A stretch of DNA of 64,000 bases from Garcia nutans (lineage: Eukaryota > Streptophyta > Magnoliopsida > Malpighiales > Euphorbiaceae), in NCBI GenBank assembly GCA_947685225.1, contig CANTUV010000015.1, positions 7,378,001-7,442,000 of the forward strand. The letters run 5' to 3'. Position 1 is the first letter of the stretch. Every line of letters begins with the position of its first letter. Made by a program: the position numbers and the translations under genes. Shown one piece after another: positions 26,094 through 39,555 of the stretch. The notes beneath the pieces are model-generated. The model was given only the letters and a program-made list of their open reading frames with translations. It did not search any database and was not told where the DNA came from.

Positions 26094-26910
26094 TGTAACA
26101 TCCGAAATTTTTAAAAATTTAATAAAATAAATTAAAATTAAATTGGATAAATTAAATAAATAATTTAAATAAAAAATGAAAGGATTTTAAAGAAAAAAAG
26201 TGGAAGGTATATGTTAAATATACATGAAATGTACATAAAAGTATATAAAAGTCAATAAAAGTCAACTCTTTTAAAAGAAAAGTCAAAAGTCCAATGGCAT
26301 TTTTATAATTAAACTTTAAAAATTAAAATTTATAAAAATAATTTTAAAATAATTTATTTTTGTATGGAAGAGAAAAATTATTATTTTCATTAAATAAATA
26401 AATAAATAAATAAATAATTAAAAATATATAAAAATATTATATATATGCATATATAAAAGAAAGTGGATGGAGAGAGAATTTGAATGTGGTCTTTTTCTTC
26501 TTCTTCCTTGTGCCGATTTTCCATAGCCATCCAAGAGAGAATTTTGCTTCTTCCATGCTTCAAGAATTGAAGGATTTTCAAGGTTTTAAGTGGATTTTAG
26601 TGATTTTCACCATAATTAGTAAGTTTTTCAACTTTTTTCTTAAAATTACATGAATTCATAATAATAATAATTCAAAATCTAATTTATTTTTAACGGTGGA
26701 AGATAAAAATTATAATTATTAATAATTAAGTAATTAATTAAATATTTAATGTATATATGTATGGTTAGAAAAAAAGGAAAGAAAGTCAAAATTTATAATT
26801 GACCACCATCTTCTTCCTTCTTCCTCTCAAACCCGAATTCTGAATGGTTGTAGAGAGGAGATTTTTTCTCTTCATCCACACCAAAATTCATCAAATTTTC
26901 AAGAAGCAAA
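26094..26910 (+). repeat. 5' part of a diverged chromovirus-type LTR
   Basis: Starts TGTAACATCC and aligns with the beginning of the LTRs at 7172-10131 and 14998-18056 in the opposite orientation. The alignment runs through the 'gcttcttccat' and 'ccaaaattagtaag'-like blocks (26540-26630). A second, partial repeat of LTR sequence follows (26675-26830). The matching LTR 3' part is at 38745-39555, so a ~12 kb unit lies between the two halves. Confidence 0.72.
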
Positions 26911-27530
26911 CACTATAAAAGAAAGCAGAAATAATAATGGATATTTGTAAAGGAAACTTTTGTTATAAATTTATAATGACTTTGTAACACATTAAGCACG
27001 ATTCTACTGATTAGTAATGAAAATTTAGGACTACCAAAAATATGGTAAAAAATATTGGCGACAAGAATATTGTAACAAATTTATAACGAATTAGCGGCGA
27101 ATTAGTAAGGATATTTGTAACAACAACTTTTCCATTACAAAATTATGGTGCGAAATTGACGCGAACAAGTAGTGATGCATTTACATTGCTACTAACGACA
27201 AACAAAGTTTTGTTCCAAATCTTTTCTAAATAAAAATTTTTTATTTAACTCAAATAGCGACCAACTTTTTCCATTCCAAATAGATATAGTTTTGGATGTG
27301 CATTACTAATAGAGATGGAAATGTACTTACTGCCGTTACTTCATGAATTTTATATTGTAAATATGTACAATATGTTACAAATAGCGATCGTTTTGTATTT
27401 TTGTTACTATTAGAGACGATTTGTTTTATTCAATTGCTAATTATTGACTATTAAAATTTATTGGGAATTTGTCAGATATATATCGTTGACTAAAAGACTA
27501 ATATATTATAGACCCTAGTATCCTTAATTA
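26911..27530 (+). mobile_element. CACTA-like transposon terminus
   Basis: Begins CACTATAAAAGAAAGC directly after the LTR piece. Subterminal sequence rich in short repeats follows ('ggatatttgtaa', 'ttataacgaatta', 'agcgacca', 'gagacgattt' types), as in plant CACTA (En/Spm) ends. No mirrored TTATAGTG end was found where the right LTR half resumes, so the right terminus is lost or the call is wrong. Mutator-like elements that carry Ulp1 genes are an alternative. Confidence 0.45.
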
Positions 27531-27904
27531 GACCTTTCTAGACAAAAATACCCTCTGAATTTTAAAAGTCCGCTCATATTTTTAGAAACAGTTTTCTTCT
27601 CTCTCCATTTACGACTTTCATCCTCTCATTCGTGCTCTCTGTCGAAGCAAGAAACCCTCACCAGTCGCCGTCAATCATTTTTTATCGTCTGTTCTCTTTA
27701 CTGCTGTCTTCTCCATTTTTCTCTCGTAGTCTCTATTTCTTCACCGTTCATCACGCTTATCTGAAGGTATTTGTCCGCTCTCTCTCGATATCTCTCTTGT
27801 AAATTGTTGTGCTTAATTTGACAGCGAGAATGCATATGTGTTTGTATAATTCCCTATTTTGGAATTTTTGTTTGATTATTGGTGAAATTTATGATTTTAC
27901 TATT

Positions 27905-29948
27905 ATGAGATGGTATGAGCTTGATATGACCATATTTTTACTGGGATGGCTTGTTATGAGCATATTTTTACTAGCATGAGTTGGTATGAGTATATATTTA
28001 CTGGCATAACTTGGTATGAGCTTGGTATGAGCATATATTTACTTGTATGAGTTGGTATGAACTTGGTATGAGCATATTTTTACAGGTATGAGTTGATATG
28101 TGCTTGGTATGAGCATATTTTTACTGGTATGAGTTGGTATGAGCTTGATATGAGTATATTTTTCTAGGTACGAGTTGGTATGAGCATATTATTTTTACTG
28201 GTATGAGTTGGTATGAGCTTGGTATGAGCATATTATTACTGGTATGACTTGGTATGAGATTGGTATAAGCATATTATTACTAGTATGAGCTTGGTATGAG
28301 CATATTATTACTAGTATGACTTGGTATGAGCATATTTTTACTGGTATGAGTTGATATGAACTTGGTATGAACATATTATTACTGGTATAACTTGGTATGA
28401 GCTTGGTATGAGCATATTTTTACTAGTATGAGTTGGTATGAGCATATTATTACTGGTATGACTTAGTATGAGATTGTTAAGAGTATATGTTTACCGGTAT
28501 GACTTTGTATGAGATTATTATGAGCTTGGTATGAGCATATATTTACTAGTATGAGCTTGGTATGAGCATATTTTTACTGGTATGAGTTGGTATGAGCATA
28601 ATATGAGCATATTTTTACTGTGAGTTGGTATGAGCATATATTTACTGGTATGAGTTGGTATGAGCTTGGTATGAGCATATTTTTACTGGTATGACTTGGT
28701 ATGAGCTTGGTATTAGCATATATTTACAAGTATGAGCTTGGTATGAGCATGTGTTTAGTGGTATGAGTTGGTATGAGCTTGGTATGAGCATATTTTTACT
28801 GGTATGATTTGGTATGAGCTTGGTATGAGCATATTTTTAATGGTATGAGTTGGTATGAGCATATTAGTACTGGTATGACTTGGTATGAGCATATTATTAA
28901 TGGTATGACTTGGTATGAGCATAGTATGAGCATATTTTTACTTGTATGACTTGGTATAAGCTTGTTATGAGCATATTATTACTTGTATGACTTGATATTA
29001 GCATCTATTAACTGGTATGAGCTTGGTATGAGTATATTTTTGTTGGTATGAGTTGGTATGAGATTATTATGAGTATATTTTTACTGGTGTGAGTTGGTAT
29101 GAGCATATATTTACTGGTATGAGTTAGTATGAGCTTGGTATGAGCATATATTTACTGGTATGAGTTGGTATGAGTTTGGTATGACCATATTTTTTCTGGC
29201 ATGACTTGATATGACTTGGTATGAGCATATCATTACAGTTATTACTTGTTATGAGCTTGGTATGAGTATATATTTATTGGTATGAGTTGGTATGAGCATA
29301 TATTTACTGGTATGAGTTGGTATGAGCTTCGTATGAGCATATATTTATTGGTATGAGGTGGTATGAGCATATTATTACTGGTATGACTTGGTATGAGATT
29401 GTTATGAGTATATATTTACTGGTATGAGTTGGTATGAGCTTGGTATGAGTAATTTTTTACTGGTATGACTTGGTATGAGCTTGGTATGAGCATATATTTT
29501 TACTGGTATAACTTGGTATGAGCTTGGTATGAGCATATTTTTACTGGTATGAGTTGATATGAGCTTTGTATGAGCATATTTTTACTAGTATGAGTTGGTA
29601 TGAGTATATTTTTATTGGCATGAGTATGACTTGGTATGAGCTTGTTATGAGCATATTTTTACTTGTATGACTTGATAGGAGCTTGTATGAGCTTGGTATG
29701 AGTAAATTTTTATTGGTATGACTTGGTATGAGCTTGGTATGAACATATATTTACTTGTATGAGTTTGTATGAGCTTGATTTTATTTGTATGACTTTGTAT
29801 GAGCATATATTTACTGGTATGTGCTTGGTATGAGTTAGCATAAGCTTGGTATGAGTATGATCACTTGGTATGAGATTGGTCTGGGTATATTTTTTCTAGT
29901 ATAATTTGTTATGAGGTTGGTAGGATCTTCTTTTTACTAGTATGAGTT
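27905..29948 (+). repeat. GGTATGAG minisatellite, block 1 (5' UTR intron)
   Basis: About 2.0 kb of irregular tandem repeats built from GGTATGAGTT/GGTATGAGCTT (10-11 bp) and GGTATGAGCATATTTTTACT (20 bp). These combine into units of about 30-42 bp. It fills the intron between the 5' UTR donor (27767) and the acceptor before the first coding exon (29966). Confidence 0.93.
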
Positions 29949-32617
29949 GTAGTCAAAGAATTGCAGGAAAAAAAATGGCAACAGGTTCTCATACTAGCCC
30001 ATCTTCTCAAAGTGAGCATTCTCCCTTTTGTAGGGACAAGCCAACCACTCTCCATTCAAGTCTAGGAGTAATGTCGTCAACTTCTCCTAAGGGCTAGAGG
30101 ATAAAAAGAAGATTGCCTTGTCAACAAGGTGTGGCTGGTAAGGCAAAAAAGCCATGATTCGGGGTGTTCTTTAGTGATGGCATTCCTAGTCATAAGAAGG
30201 AAGTGGGAGGTGAACATGCTAATATAGAACGCATCAGAGTAAATAATTATAAAAAATTTATTTGAAACTGCAACTATATTTTAAAGTGCAACTTGTCAAT
30301 GATTAACTAATCAAGAAAATATGTGCCAGGATGTTGATTATGTCATCCTCCAAGTGATTGGAGGTACCACTAGGTTAACAGGGTAGGCCGTGGATTGCAA
30401 ACAATTTAGCTGATAAAGAACGTAATTGGTTCTAATAAAGAAAAGGTTAGTATGATTTACAAGGTAGTACGAAAGTGGGTTTATACAGCCAATGTGTTCA
30501 ATATGAGTTTATTTATTGATAACAATATTTTATTATTTTGGTGTAGAAGGCTACCTTTAACCGATACAATGTCAGCCACCTTCTTGGGCTAGATGATGGA
30601 AATTTTTATCATTGGCCTAGGCTCTTTCACTGGCTTTTCATACACCAAGTTCCAAATGAAAATAAAAATGAGCTTTCATTTAAGTTTGGAAAGTCAGTCC
30701 TGACATTTGGAATTTTTGAGTATTTTTTAGTTACGGGGATAAAATACTGCGGTCTGAAAGACATGGCTGGGGGTACCAAATGCTTAGTTCAACGCTATGG
30801 TCGATGGACATGGGAGAGATTGTTCCATGAATTTAAAAAATGCAATGATGCTGAATTGCAAATCAAATTAGGAGTAGCTTGCCTGGTTGATATGTTGGTT
30901 TTGGGAAAGGGTAAGACTACAAAGGTGGATCCCAAAATTTTAGCTCTTATAGACGATGTTGAGGCATTCAACAACGTCGTATGGGGGTTTGTGAGCTAGA
31001 AATTCCTTTGCTCGACGTTGAAAGAATCCCTCAAAAAATTGAAGAACAAAGTGGTCGGTGACTATTCTGTCATTGGTTTTTCTGATGCCTTGACCATATT
31101 TGGAATTGAGGTTATTCCAAATTTACAAGAGCTAGGGGTAGAGAGGTGTGGAATTGGGTTTCCACGATTGATGAACTGGAAAATCTCTTCTAAATATCCA
31201 TACCCACACATTTTTTCGATGTTATCACAGCAGGTATTTAACTTGATTGGTGTTTCATATTTTGAGTTTTACCAATACCAATGCTATTATTCAATTACAC
31301 ATATTGAATTAATACCATAATGTATGGGAGCTGACTGTTGTGGACTTAAAAATAACAAATCTTGAGGCCGAGTCTCCTAATCTACAAGGAATTTGCCAAA
31401 AGGATACCCAAAGACACTCGAAAATGGAAAGAAGTACTGACCCTCAGGTATTACTTGCATTTCTTTCCATTTATTATATCATAATGCTTTACAATATTAT
31501 AGGTTTTTTATTCTGACTATTATATCATTTTACAGGAAACTGGATTTGATAGCAAATCAGTCAGTGCCACTGAAGAAAAAGGGTTCAAAACATTTTTTTT
31601 CACAGGAGCAAAAGGAAGGAAGATCCGAGTGTCATGCAAAAAAGAAAAGTACAGGTGGATGTAAATATGGAGAAGAATAAAATGGAGTTGCGCATATCGC
31701 AACTCGAGCGTAGATGCAGTGCATTAGAAAGTGAAAACGCATTGCACATTCAATGGAATAAAGAGCTAAATGCTACCATATCCAGCTTGATGAATAGAAT
31801 CACCTCCTTAGAAGCAAATGAAATTAAAAAGGCAGCAAAGAAAATGGAAACTAAAGAAAAGGAGGAAGGTGCAACTCAAAAGAAAAAGGAGGGAAAGGAT
31901 GAGAGGGAAAATGATTACGTTACACCTCTTACTGGGTATGACAATTATACTAAATCACTATTATTTATTCTAAAATTTTATAAATTCACGTATATTTAAT
32001 CACTTAAAATATGACTACTTGCAGAAAAGATATATCAATGGCGGCTAAGAACATGGTGCAGCTCAGCCTGTCAGTGGTTGAAGTGACAGAGACCACATAC
32101 GATGAACAAAGGAAGAAGCATTTACCGGTGCCAAACTCAAAATACATTGGTGATGAGTGGACTCTTGAAGGAAGAGGTGGACACAGAAAAAGGAGCAAAC
32201 GTCTTTAAGTTCTTTGTCAGAAGATGGCAGATGAAGTTACTTATGCACCTATTCTGCCCTTAGATCCGTTCTCCCCCCCATCTGCTGATCATTGCCACAG
32301 TTTTAATAATTGGTGGCATATGCATTTTGATAATTTTAAGTAGTAAGCTGGACTTTAATTACAGATTTTGGTTTTCACATTAATTATATCTAGATATAAA
32401 TAAATTCTTCTTCCGATAATATTAATAGTAGTGTTTTAATTTATAACAGTGATCCAAAAGTAGACCAACCATTGTCAGAAGGTGAGATCTATGATTTCAC
32501 AGTGCACTCCACGAACTACAAGGACTTTTGGTATCGATTACGAGTAAAAAATGTTTGGCTATCAAACAATGTAAGATTTCAATATAAATGCATATTGAAG
32601 TTAATATGAGTTTGAAA

Positions 32618-35600
32618 TGTGTTGGTATGAGCTTGATATTAGCATATTATTACTGGTATAGGTTGGTATGAGCTTGGTATGGGTATATATTTACCGGTAT
32701 GACTTGGTATGAGCATATATTTGCTAGTAAGAGTTGGTATGAGCTTGGTATGAGTATATTTTTATTGGTATGAGCTTGGTATGAGCATATTTTTATTTGT
32801 ATGAGTTGGTATGAGCTTGTTATGAGCATATTTTTACTAGTATAACTTGGCATGAGCATGGTATGAGCATATTTTTACTGGCATGACTTTGTTTGAGCTT
32901 GGTATGAGCATATTTTTACTGGTATGACTTGGTATGAGCTTGTTATGAGCATATTTTTACTGGTATTACTTGGTATGAGCTTGGTATGAGCATATTTATA
33001 CAAGTATGAGCACGGTATGAGCATATTTTTACCGGTATGACTTGATATGAAGTTAGTATTAGCTGATTTAAGTATATTTTTACTGGTATGAGTTGGTATG
33101 AGCTTGGTAAGAGCATATTTATATTGGTATGAGTTGGTATGAGCTTGTTATGAGCATATTTTTACTGGTATGACTTGGTATGAGCATGATATGAGCATAT
33201 TGTTACTGGTATGACTTGATATGAGCTGGGTATGAGCATATTTTTACTGGTATGACTTGGTATGAGCTTGTTATGAGCATATTTTTACTGGTATTACTTG
33301 GTATGAGCTTGGTATGAGCATATTTATAATTGTATGACTTTGTATGAGCTTGGTATGAACATATTATTACTGGTATGACTTGGTATGAGCTTGGTATGAG
33401 CATATTTTTGCTGGTATAAGTTAGTATGAGCTTGGTATGAGTATATTTTTGCTGGTATGATTTGGTATGAGCTTGGTATGAGCATATATTTATTGGTATG
33501 AGTTGGTATGAGTTTGTTATGAGCATATTTTTACTGGTATGACTTGGCATGAGCATATTTTTACTGGTATGACTTGGTATGAGCATATTTTTACAGCTAT
33601 GACTTTGTATGAGCATGGTATGAGCATATTTTTACCGGTATGACTTGGTATGATCATATTTTTATTGGTATGACTTGGTATGAGCATATTTTTATTGGTA
33701 TGAGTTGGTATGAGCTTGTTATGAGCATGTTTTTACTGATATGACTTAGTATGAGCATATTTTCACTGGTATGACTTGGTATAAGCTTGGTATGAGCATA
33801 TTTTTACTGGTATGACTTGGTATGAGCATATTTTTATTGGTATGAGTTGGTATGAGCTTATTTTGAGCATATTTTTACTTGTATGATTTGGTATGAGCAT
33901 ATTTTTACTGGTAAGACTTGATATGAGCTTGGTATGAGCTAATTTATACTTGTATGACTTGGTATGAGCATATTTTTATTGGTATGAGTTGATATGAGAT
34001 TATTATGAGCATATTTTTACTGGTATGACTTGGTATGAGCATATATTTAATGGTATGAGTTGGTATGAGCTTGGTATGAGCATATTTTTACTGGTATGAC
34101 TTTGTATGAGCTTGGTATGAGTATATTTTTTCTAGTATGAGTTGGTATGAGCTTGGCATGAGCATATTTTTATTGGTATGAGCTTTGTATGAGCATATTT
34201 TTACTTGTATGAGCTTATATGAGCTTGGTATGAGCATATTTTTGCTGGTATGATTTGGTATGAGTTTGACATGAGCATATTTTTATTGGTACGAGTTGGT
34301 ATGAGCTTGTTATGAGCATTTTTTTACTGGTATAACTTGATATGAGCTTGGTATGAGCATATTTTCACTGGTATGACGTGGTATGAGCTTGGTATAAACA
34401 TATTTTTACTGGTATAACTTGGTATGAGCATATTTTTATTGGTATGAGTTGGTATGAGCTTGTTATGAGCATATTTTTACTGATATGACTTGGTATGAGC
34501 ATATTTTCACTTGGTATGACTTGGTATGAGCCTGGCATGAGTATATTTTTACTGGTATGACTTGGTATGAGCATATTTTTATTGGTATGAGTTGGTATGG
34601 GCTTGTTTTGAGCATATTTTTACTGTTATGATTTGGTATGAGCATATTTTTACTTGTATGACTTGATATGAGCTTGGTATGAGCTGATTTATACTGATAT
34701 GACTTGGTATGAGCATATTTTTATTGGTATGAGTTGGTATGAGATTGTTATGAGCATATTTTTACTGGTATGACTTGGTATGAGCATATATTTATTGGTT
34801 TGAGTTGGTATGAGCATGTTTTTACTGGTATGACTTGGTATGAGCTTGGTAAGAGCATATTTTTACTGGTATGAGGTTGTATGAGCTTGGTATGAGCATA
34901 TTTTTATTGGTATGAGCTTGGTATAAGCATATTTTTACTGGTATGAGCTTGTATGAGCATATGTTTATTGGTATGAGTTGGTATGAGCATATTTTTATTG
35001 GTATGAGTTGGTATGAGCTTGGTATAAGCATATTTTTGCTAGTATGAGTTCGTTTGAGCATATTTTTGCTGGTATAATTTGGTATGAGCTTGGTATGAGC
35101 ATATTTTTATTGGTATAAGTTGGTATGAGCTTGTATGAGCATGGTATGAGCATATTTTTACTGGTATGACTTGGTATGAGCATATTTTTTCATGGTATGA
35201 CTTGGTATGAGCTTATTTTTGCTGGTATGACTTGGTATGAGCATATTTTTATTAGTATGAGTTGGTATGAGCTTGTTATGAGTATATTTTTGCTGATGTG
35301 ACTTGGTATGAGCATATTTTCACTGATATGACTTGGTATGAGCATATTTTTACTGGTATTACTTGGTATGAGCATATTTTTATTGGTATGAGTTGGTTTG
35401 AGCTTGTTATGAGCATATTTTTACTGGTATGACTTAGTATGAGCATATTTTTATTGGTATGACTTTATATGAGCATGGTATAAGCTGATTTTTACTGATA
35501 TGACTTGGTATGAGCATATTTTTATTTGTTTGAGTTGGTATGAGATTGTTATGTGCATATTTTTTCTAGTATGACTTGGTATGAGCATATATTTATTGGT

Positions 35601-35985
35601 ATGAGTTGGTATGAGCTTGATATGAGCATTTTTTTACTGGTATGACTTGGTATAAGCTTGGTATGAGCATATTTTTGCTAGTATGAGTTGGTATAAGCTT
35701 GGTATGAGAATATTTTTATTGGTATGAGCTTGGTTTGAGCATATTTTTACTAGTATGAGCTTGTATGAGCATATTTTTGTTGGTATGAGTTGGTATGAGA
35801 TTATTATGAGCATTTTTTGACTGGTATGACTTGGTATGAGCATATTTTTACTGGTAGGATTTGGTATGAACTTGGTATGAGCATATTTTTACCGGTATGA
35901 GTTGGTATGAACTTGGTATGAACTTGTTATGAGTATATATTTACTGGTATGACTTCTTTTGAGCTTGGTTTGAGCATATTTTAAT
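32618..35985 (+). repeat. GGTATGAG minisatellite, block 2 (Ulp1 intron)
   Basis: About 3.4 kb of the same repeat family in the same orientation as block 1. It occupies the intron between GTAAGATTTC at 32571 and the acceptor TTGTAG at 36005. Here the most common unit joins GGTATGACTT to GGTATGAGCATATTTTTACT. The exons on both sides are free of the repeat. Minus-strand open frames here are repeat artefacts. Confidence 0.95.
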
Positions 35986-37009
35986 GTGTTTTTATTGAAT
36001 TGTAGGAAATTGATGTCATACTATATTATGTGCGCCAGAAACAGAAATATAATGCAGAGTTCTTTGACCAAAGTAAGTCATGAGGATCTTGTTATGTCAA
36101 TCAGATTTTTATTGCATGTCATGAAGAGTTCAATTTTGATCATTGGAGGGCTCCCAGTTATATAACTGATTTTCTTGAGGGCAAGCACAAATATACTAAA
36201 CATGTGAAAGATGTTGACATCATTTATCTGCCGGTGAACCAAGCCAGACATCATTGGTTTTTAATAGAAATAAATTTACCTGAATGGTCAATAAAGATAT
36301 ACGATTCGCTGTATGCAGACGCCCGCAAAAGCGACAGGACAAAATGTGTTATACCAATTGCTGAGATGTTGCCTCGTGCTTTGAATGAAGTTAATTTTTT
36401 TAGGTATAGGCCATAATTGGAGACTAAAAATCGTACGACGCTGAAAATAAATTACGAGAATAATAGTTGTCCTCGCTAGGTTGGGTAAGCTAGTGCAAAT
36501 TATTTATTCTCAGTCGTTATGTAATGAATAATAGTTGCCTTTTAAAGTTGCTAATATTAATATATTTTAACAGGGAAGATTGCGGAATGTTTGTTGCCAA
36601 ATTTGTCGAGTTTTTAATGACGACCGGCCTCAACATATGAAACTGTAACCAGCAAAATATGAAATTATTTAAATATAATATGGCTGTTAATTTGTGGGTA
36701 CATGCTACAAACAAGAATAACAAGGCTTATGATAGTGGATAACATTTTTAAATTTTGTACATATTTTGTGAATATATTAAATTGTATATATGAAAATATT
36801 ACTTTCATTTATATTGATAGTAAATAACAGGAAGCAATTATTTGATATTATATGTTATGACTTGAAGTATTGCTGGCTTTTTTTATATGTAATTTCAAGC
36901 TCTGAAAATTACCTAAATATCATTGCATTAAAGACATCGAGTGTTTGAACCTAATTATTAAGGTCTCAGCAAAAACATGCAAGCTAGTTAAAGACAAGGA
37001 TTTGGGACT

Positions 37010-38735
37010 ACAAAGTCATACCAGTATAAATCAGCTCATACAAAGTCATGCCAGTATAAATCAGCTCATACCAAGTCATGCCAATATAAATCACCTCATA
37101 CCAGGCTCATATCAAGTCATACCAGAAAAAATATACTCATACCAAGCTCATATCAACTCATACCAGTAAAAATATGCTCATACCAAGTCATACCAGTATA
37201 AATCAGCTCATACTAAGCTCATATCAAGTCATACAAGTAAAAATATGCTCATACCAAGCCATACCAGTATAAATATGCTCATACCAAGCTCATATCAAGT
37301 CATATTAGTAAAAATATGCTCATACCAAGTCATACCAGTATAAATATGCTCATACCAACTCATACCAATAAAAATATGTTCATACCAAGTCATACCGGTA
37401 TAAATCAGCTCATACCAAGCTTATATCAAGTCATACCAGTAAAAATATACTCATACCAAGCTCATACCAATATAAATATACTCATACCAAGCTCATACCA
37501 ATTTATACTAGTAAAAATATGCTCATACCAAGCTCATACCAAGTCATACTAGTAAAAATATGCTCATAACAAGCTCATACCAACTCATACCAATAAAAAT
37601 ATGCTCATACCAAGTCATACCAATATAAATTAGGTCATAACAAGCCCATATCAACTCATACCAGTAAAAATATGCTCATACCAAGTCATACCAGCATAAA
37701 TCAGCTCATACCAAGCTCATATCAAGTCATACCAGTAAAAATATGCTCATACCAAGTCATATCAGTAAAATATGCTCATACCAACTCATACCTACAAAAA
37801 TATGTTCATACCAAGTCATACCAGAATAAATCAGCTCATACCAAGTTCATATCAAGTCATACCAGTAAAAATATGCTCATACCAAGCTCATACCAGTATA
37901 AATATGCTCATACCAACTCATACCAATAAAAATATGCTCATACAAAGCTCATACCAAGTCATACCAGTAAAAATATGCTCATACCAACTCATACCATTAA
38001 AAATATGCTCATAACAAGCTCATACCAACTCATACTAATAAAAATATGATCATACAAAGTCATACCAGTAAACATATGCTCATACCAAGTCATACCAGTA
38101 AAAATATGCTCATACCAATCTCATACCAAGTCATACCAATGAAAATATGCTCATACCAAGTCATACCAGTAAAAATATGCTCATAACAAGCTCATACGAA
38201 CTCATACCAATAAAAATATGCTCTTACCAAGTCATACCAGTATAAATTAGCTCATACCAAGCTCATATCAAGTCATACCAGTAAAAATATGCTCATACCA
38301 AACTCATATCAACTCATACCAAAAAAAATATGCTCATACCAAGTTATACCAGTATAAATAAGCTCATACCAAGCTCATATCAAGTCATACTAGTAAAAAT
38401 ATGCTCATACCAAGTCATACCAGTATAAATATGCTCATACCAAGCTTATACCAACTCATATCAATAAAAGTATCTTCATACCAAGTCATACCATTATAAA
38501 TCAGCTCATACCAAGCTCATATCAAGTCATACCGGTAAAAATATGCTCATACCATGCTCATACTAGTATAAATATGCTCATACCAAGCTCATACCAGTAA
38601 AAATATGCTCATACCAAGTCATACTAGTAAAAATATGCTCATACCAAGCTCTTATCAAATCATACCAGTAAAAATATGCTCATACCAAGTCAGTAAAAAT
38701 ATGCTTATACCAAGCTCATACCAGGTCATACCTGT
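37010..38735 (-). repeat. GGTATGAG minisatellite, block 3 (inverted, 3' of the Ulp1 gene)
   Basis: About 1.7 kb of the same repeat in the opposite orientation (plus strand reads AGTAAAAATATGCTCATACC). It begins about 270 bp after the Ulp1 stop and ends within about 15 bp of the resumed LTR sequence. A longer sub-unit with ATAAATCAGCTCATACC is frequent here. Confidence 0.95.
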
Positions 38736-38744
38736 GAAAAAGAA

Positions 38745-39555
38745 TTTTTGGGTCCAATGTGTGTATTGATGATTAATATGTTTAATAAATATGTACATGT
38801 GTTGTGTGACATTTAAAGTATACTGCATTCATGGTATTGTTTACAAAGTGCAATTTATTTATACTAAAGTATGTATTGCTAAGCGTTATGCTTAGCGTGA
38901 ATGAATATTATTGCGCAAGTGATAGGGCAGATCCGAAGGATCCGGAGAGTATTGCTAAATCACCCTAGGTCTAGGTTATAGTGGTTATTTGTGAAGATTT
39001 TTTTTAGCTGCCACGAACCAGTGCTATCTGTATATCATGTATTTGCACTTTAAACTTTTTGAAACGCATTTGAGTATGTACATTATATATATAATCATAT
39101 ATGTGATGTAAATTATAAAGATTTCCTCTTGTGGTAAATGTTGAAAAGGACAAGAAGTGGGATATATATATATATATATTAATGGACGTGTTTTGGTAAA
39201 ATGTTGGTGGATTGAGCTTTTAGGCTATTTTGAAAAAATATATGTGTTGAATAAATAATTAGAAGTGCATTTTAAATGCAGATTGTGAAATTTAAAATTT
39301 AGAATTTATCCGAAATATAGATAAAATTTTGGCTAATTGTTTCTATAGATTTTTATTTAAAAATTTATATTTTTGGTACTTAAGATTAATAATAAATATT
39401 TTATTTGTTGATCAAGTTATATTTTAAATTACGAATAATTTCTTGGAAATATGAAATTTTGGAAGACTGAGAACCGTAACATTCTTATACCGTATATGAA
39501 TATTTTATATATACTGAATATATGTATTATATATATGAGGTATAAGGATGTTACA
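38745..39555 (+). repeat. 3' part of a diverged chromovirus-type LTR
   Basis: Starts in a block resembling 'ctttttgg.ccca' of the family LTR (compare the minus strand near 7985). It continues through the 'tgcgcaagtgatagggcaga' block at 38914-38933, which mirrors 7820-7790. It ends GGTATAAGGATGTTACA at 39539-39555, the same terminus as the other LTRs. Together with 26094-26910 it makes one LTR split by the Ulp1 unit. About 1.6 kb of the family's LTR middle is absent. No 5-bp target duplication is visible outside the two ends. Confidence 0.72.

Larger units (their letters stand above)
27590..36742 (+). pseudogene. DUF1985 - coiled coil - Ulp1 (C48) protease gene of transposon type, broken
   Basis: A spliced plus-strand gene. 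A TC-rich 5' UTR exon ends at 27766 (CTGAAG|GTATTT). A coding exon starts after TTGCAG at 29966, with the ATG at 29975. A DUF1985-like exon at 30547-31233 reads HLLGLDDGNFYHWPRLFHWL and FEYFLVTGIKYCG. A coiled-coil exon spans about 31606-31935 (RISQLERRCSALESENAL). Further exons are about 32025-32217, 32450-32570 (FWYRLRVKNVWLSNN), 36006-36403 and 36575-36742. The last three form an Ulp1 domain: EIDVILYYVRQKQKYN, catalytic His in RHHWFLIEINL, Asp in IYDSL, Cys in EDCGMF. Stops at 30095, 30155, 30997, 36079 and 36638 break it; several fit CGA or CAG decay. In the family this cleaves SUMO-like modifiers and is carried by CACTA and Mutator-like elements. No transposase is seen. Confidence 0.82.

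Noticed and set aside
25760..26101. Minus-strand frame of 113 codons with hydrophobic segments
   Set aside because: No family recognised, no splice or promoter context, and it lies in decayed AT-rich DNA.
33203..35843. Minus-strand frames encoding MLIPSHTSKNM-type repeats
   Set aside because: These are translations of the GGTATGAG minisatellite, with no start context or neighbouring gene.
38974..38981. TTATAGTG as the right end of the CACTA-like element
   Set aside because: It lies inside sequence that aligns with the chromovirus-type LTR on both sides, so it is a chance match.
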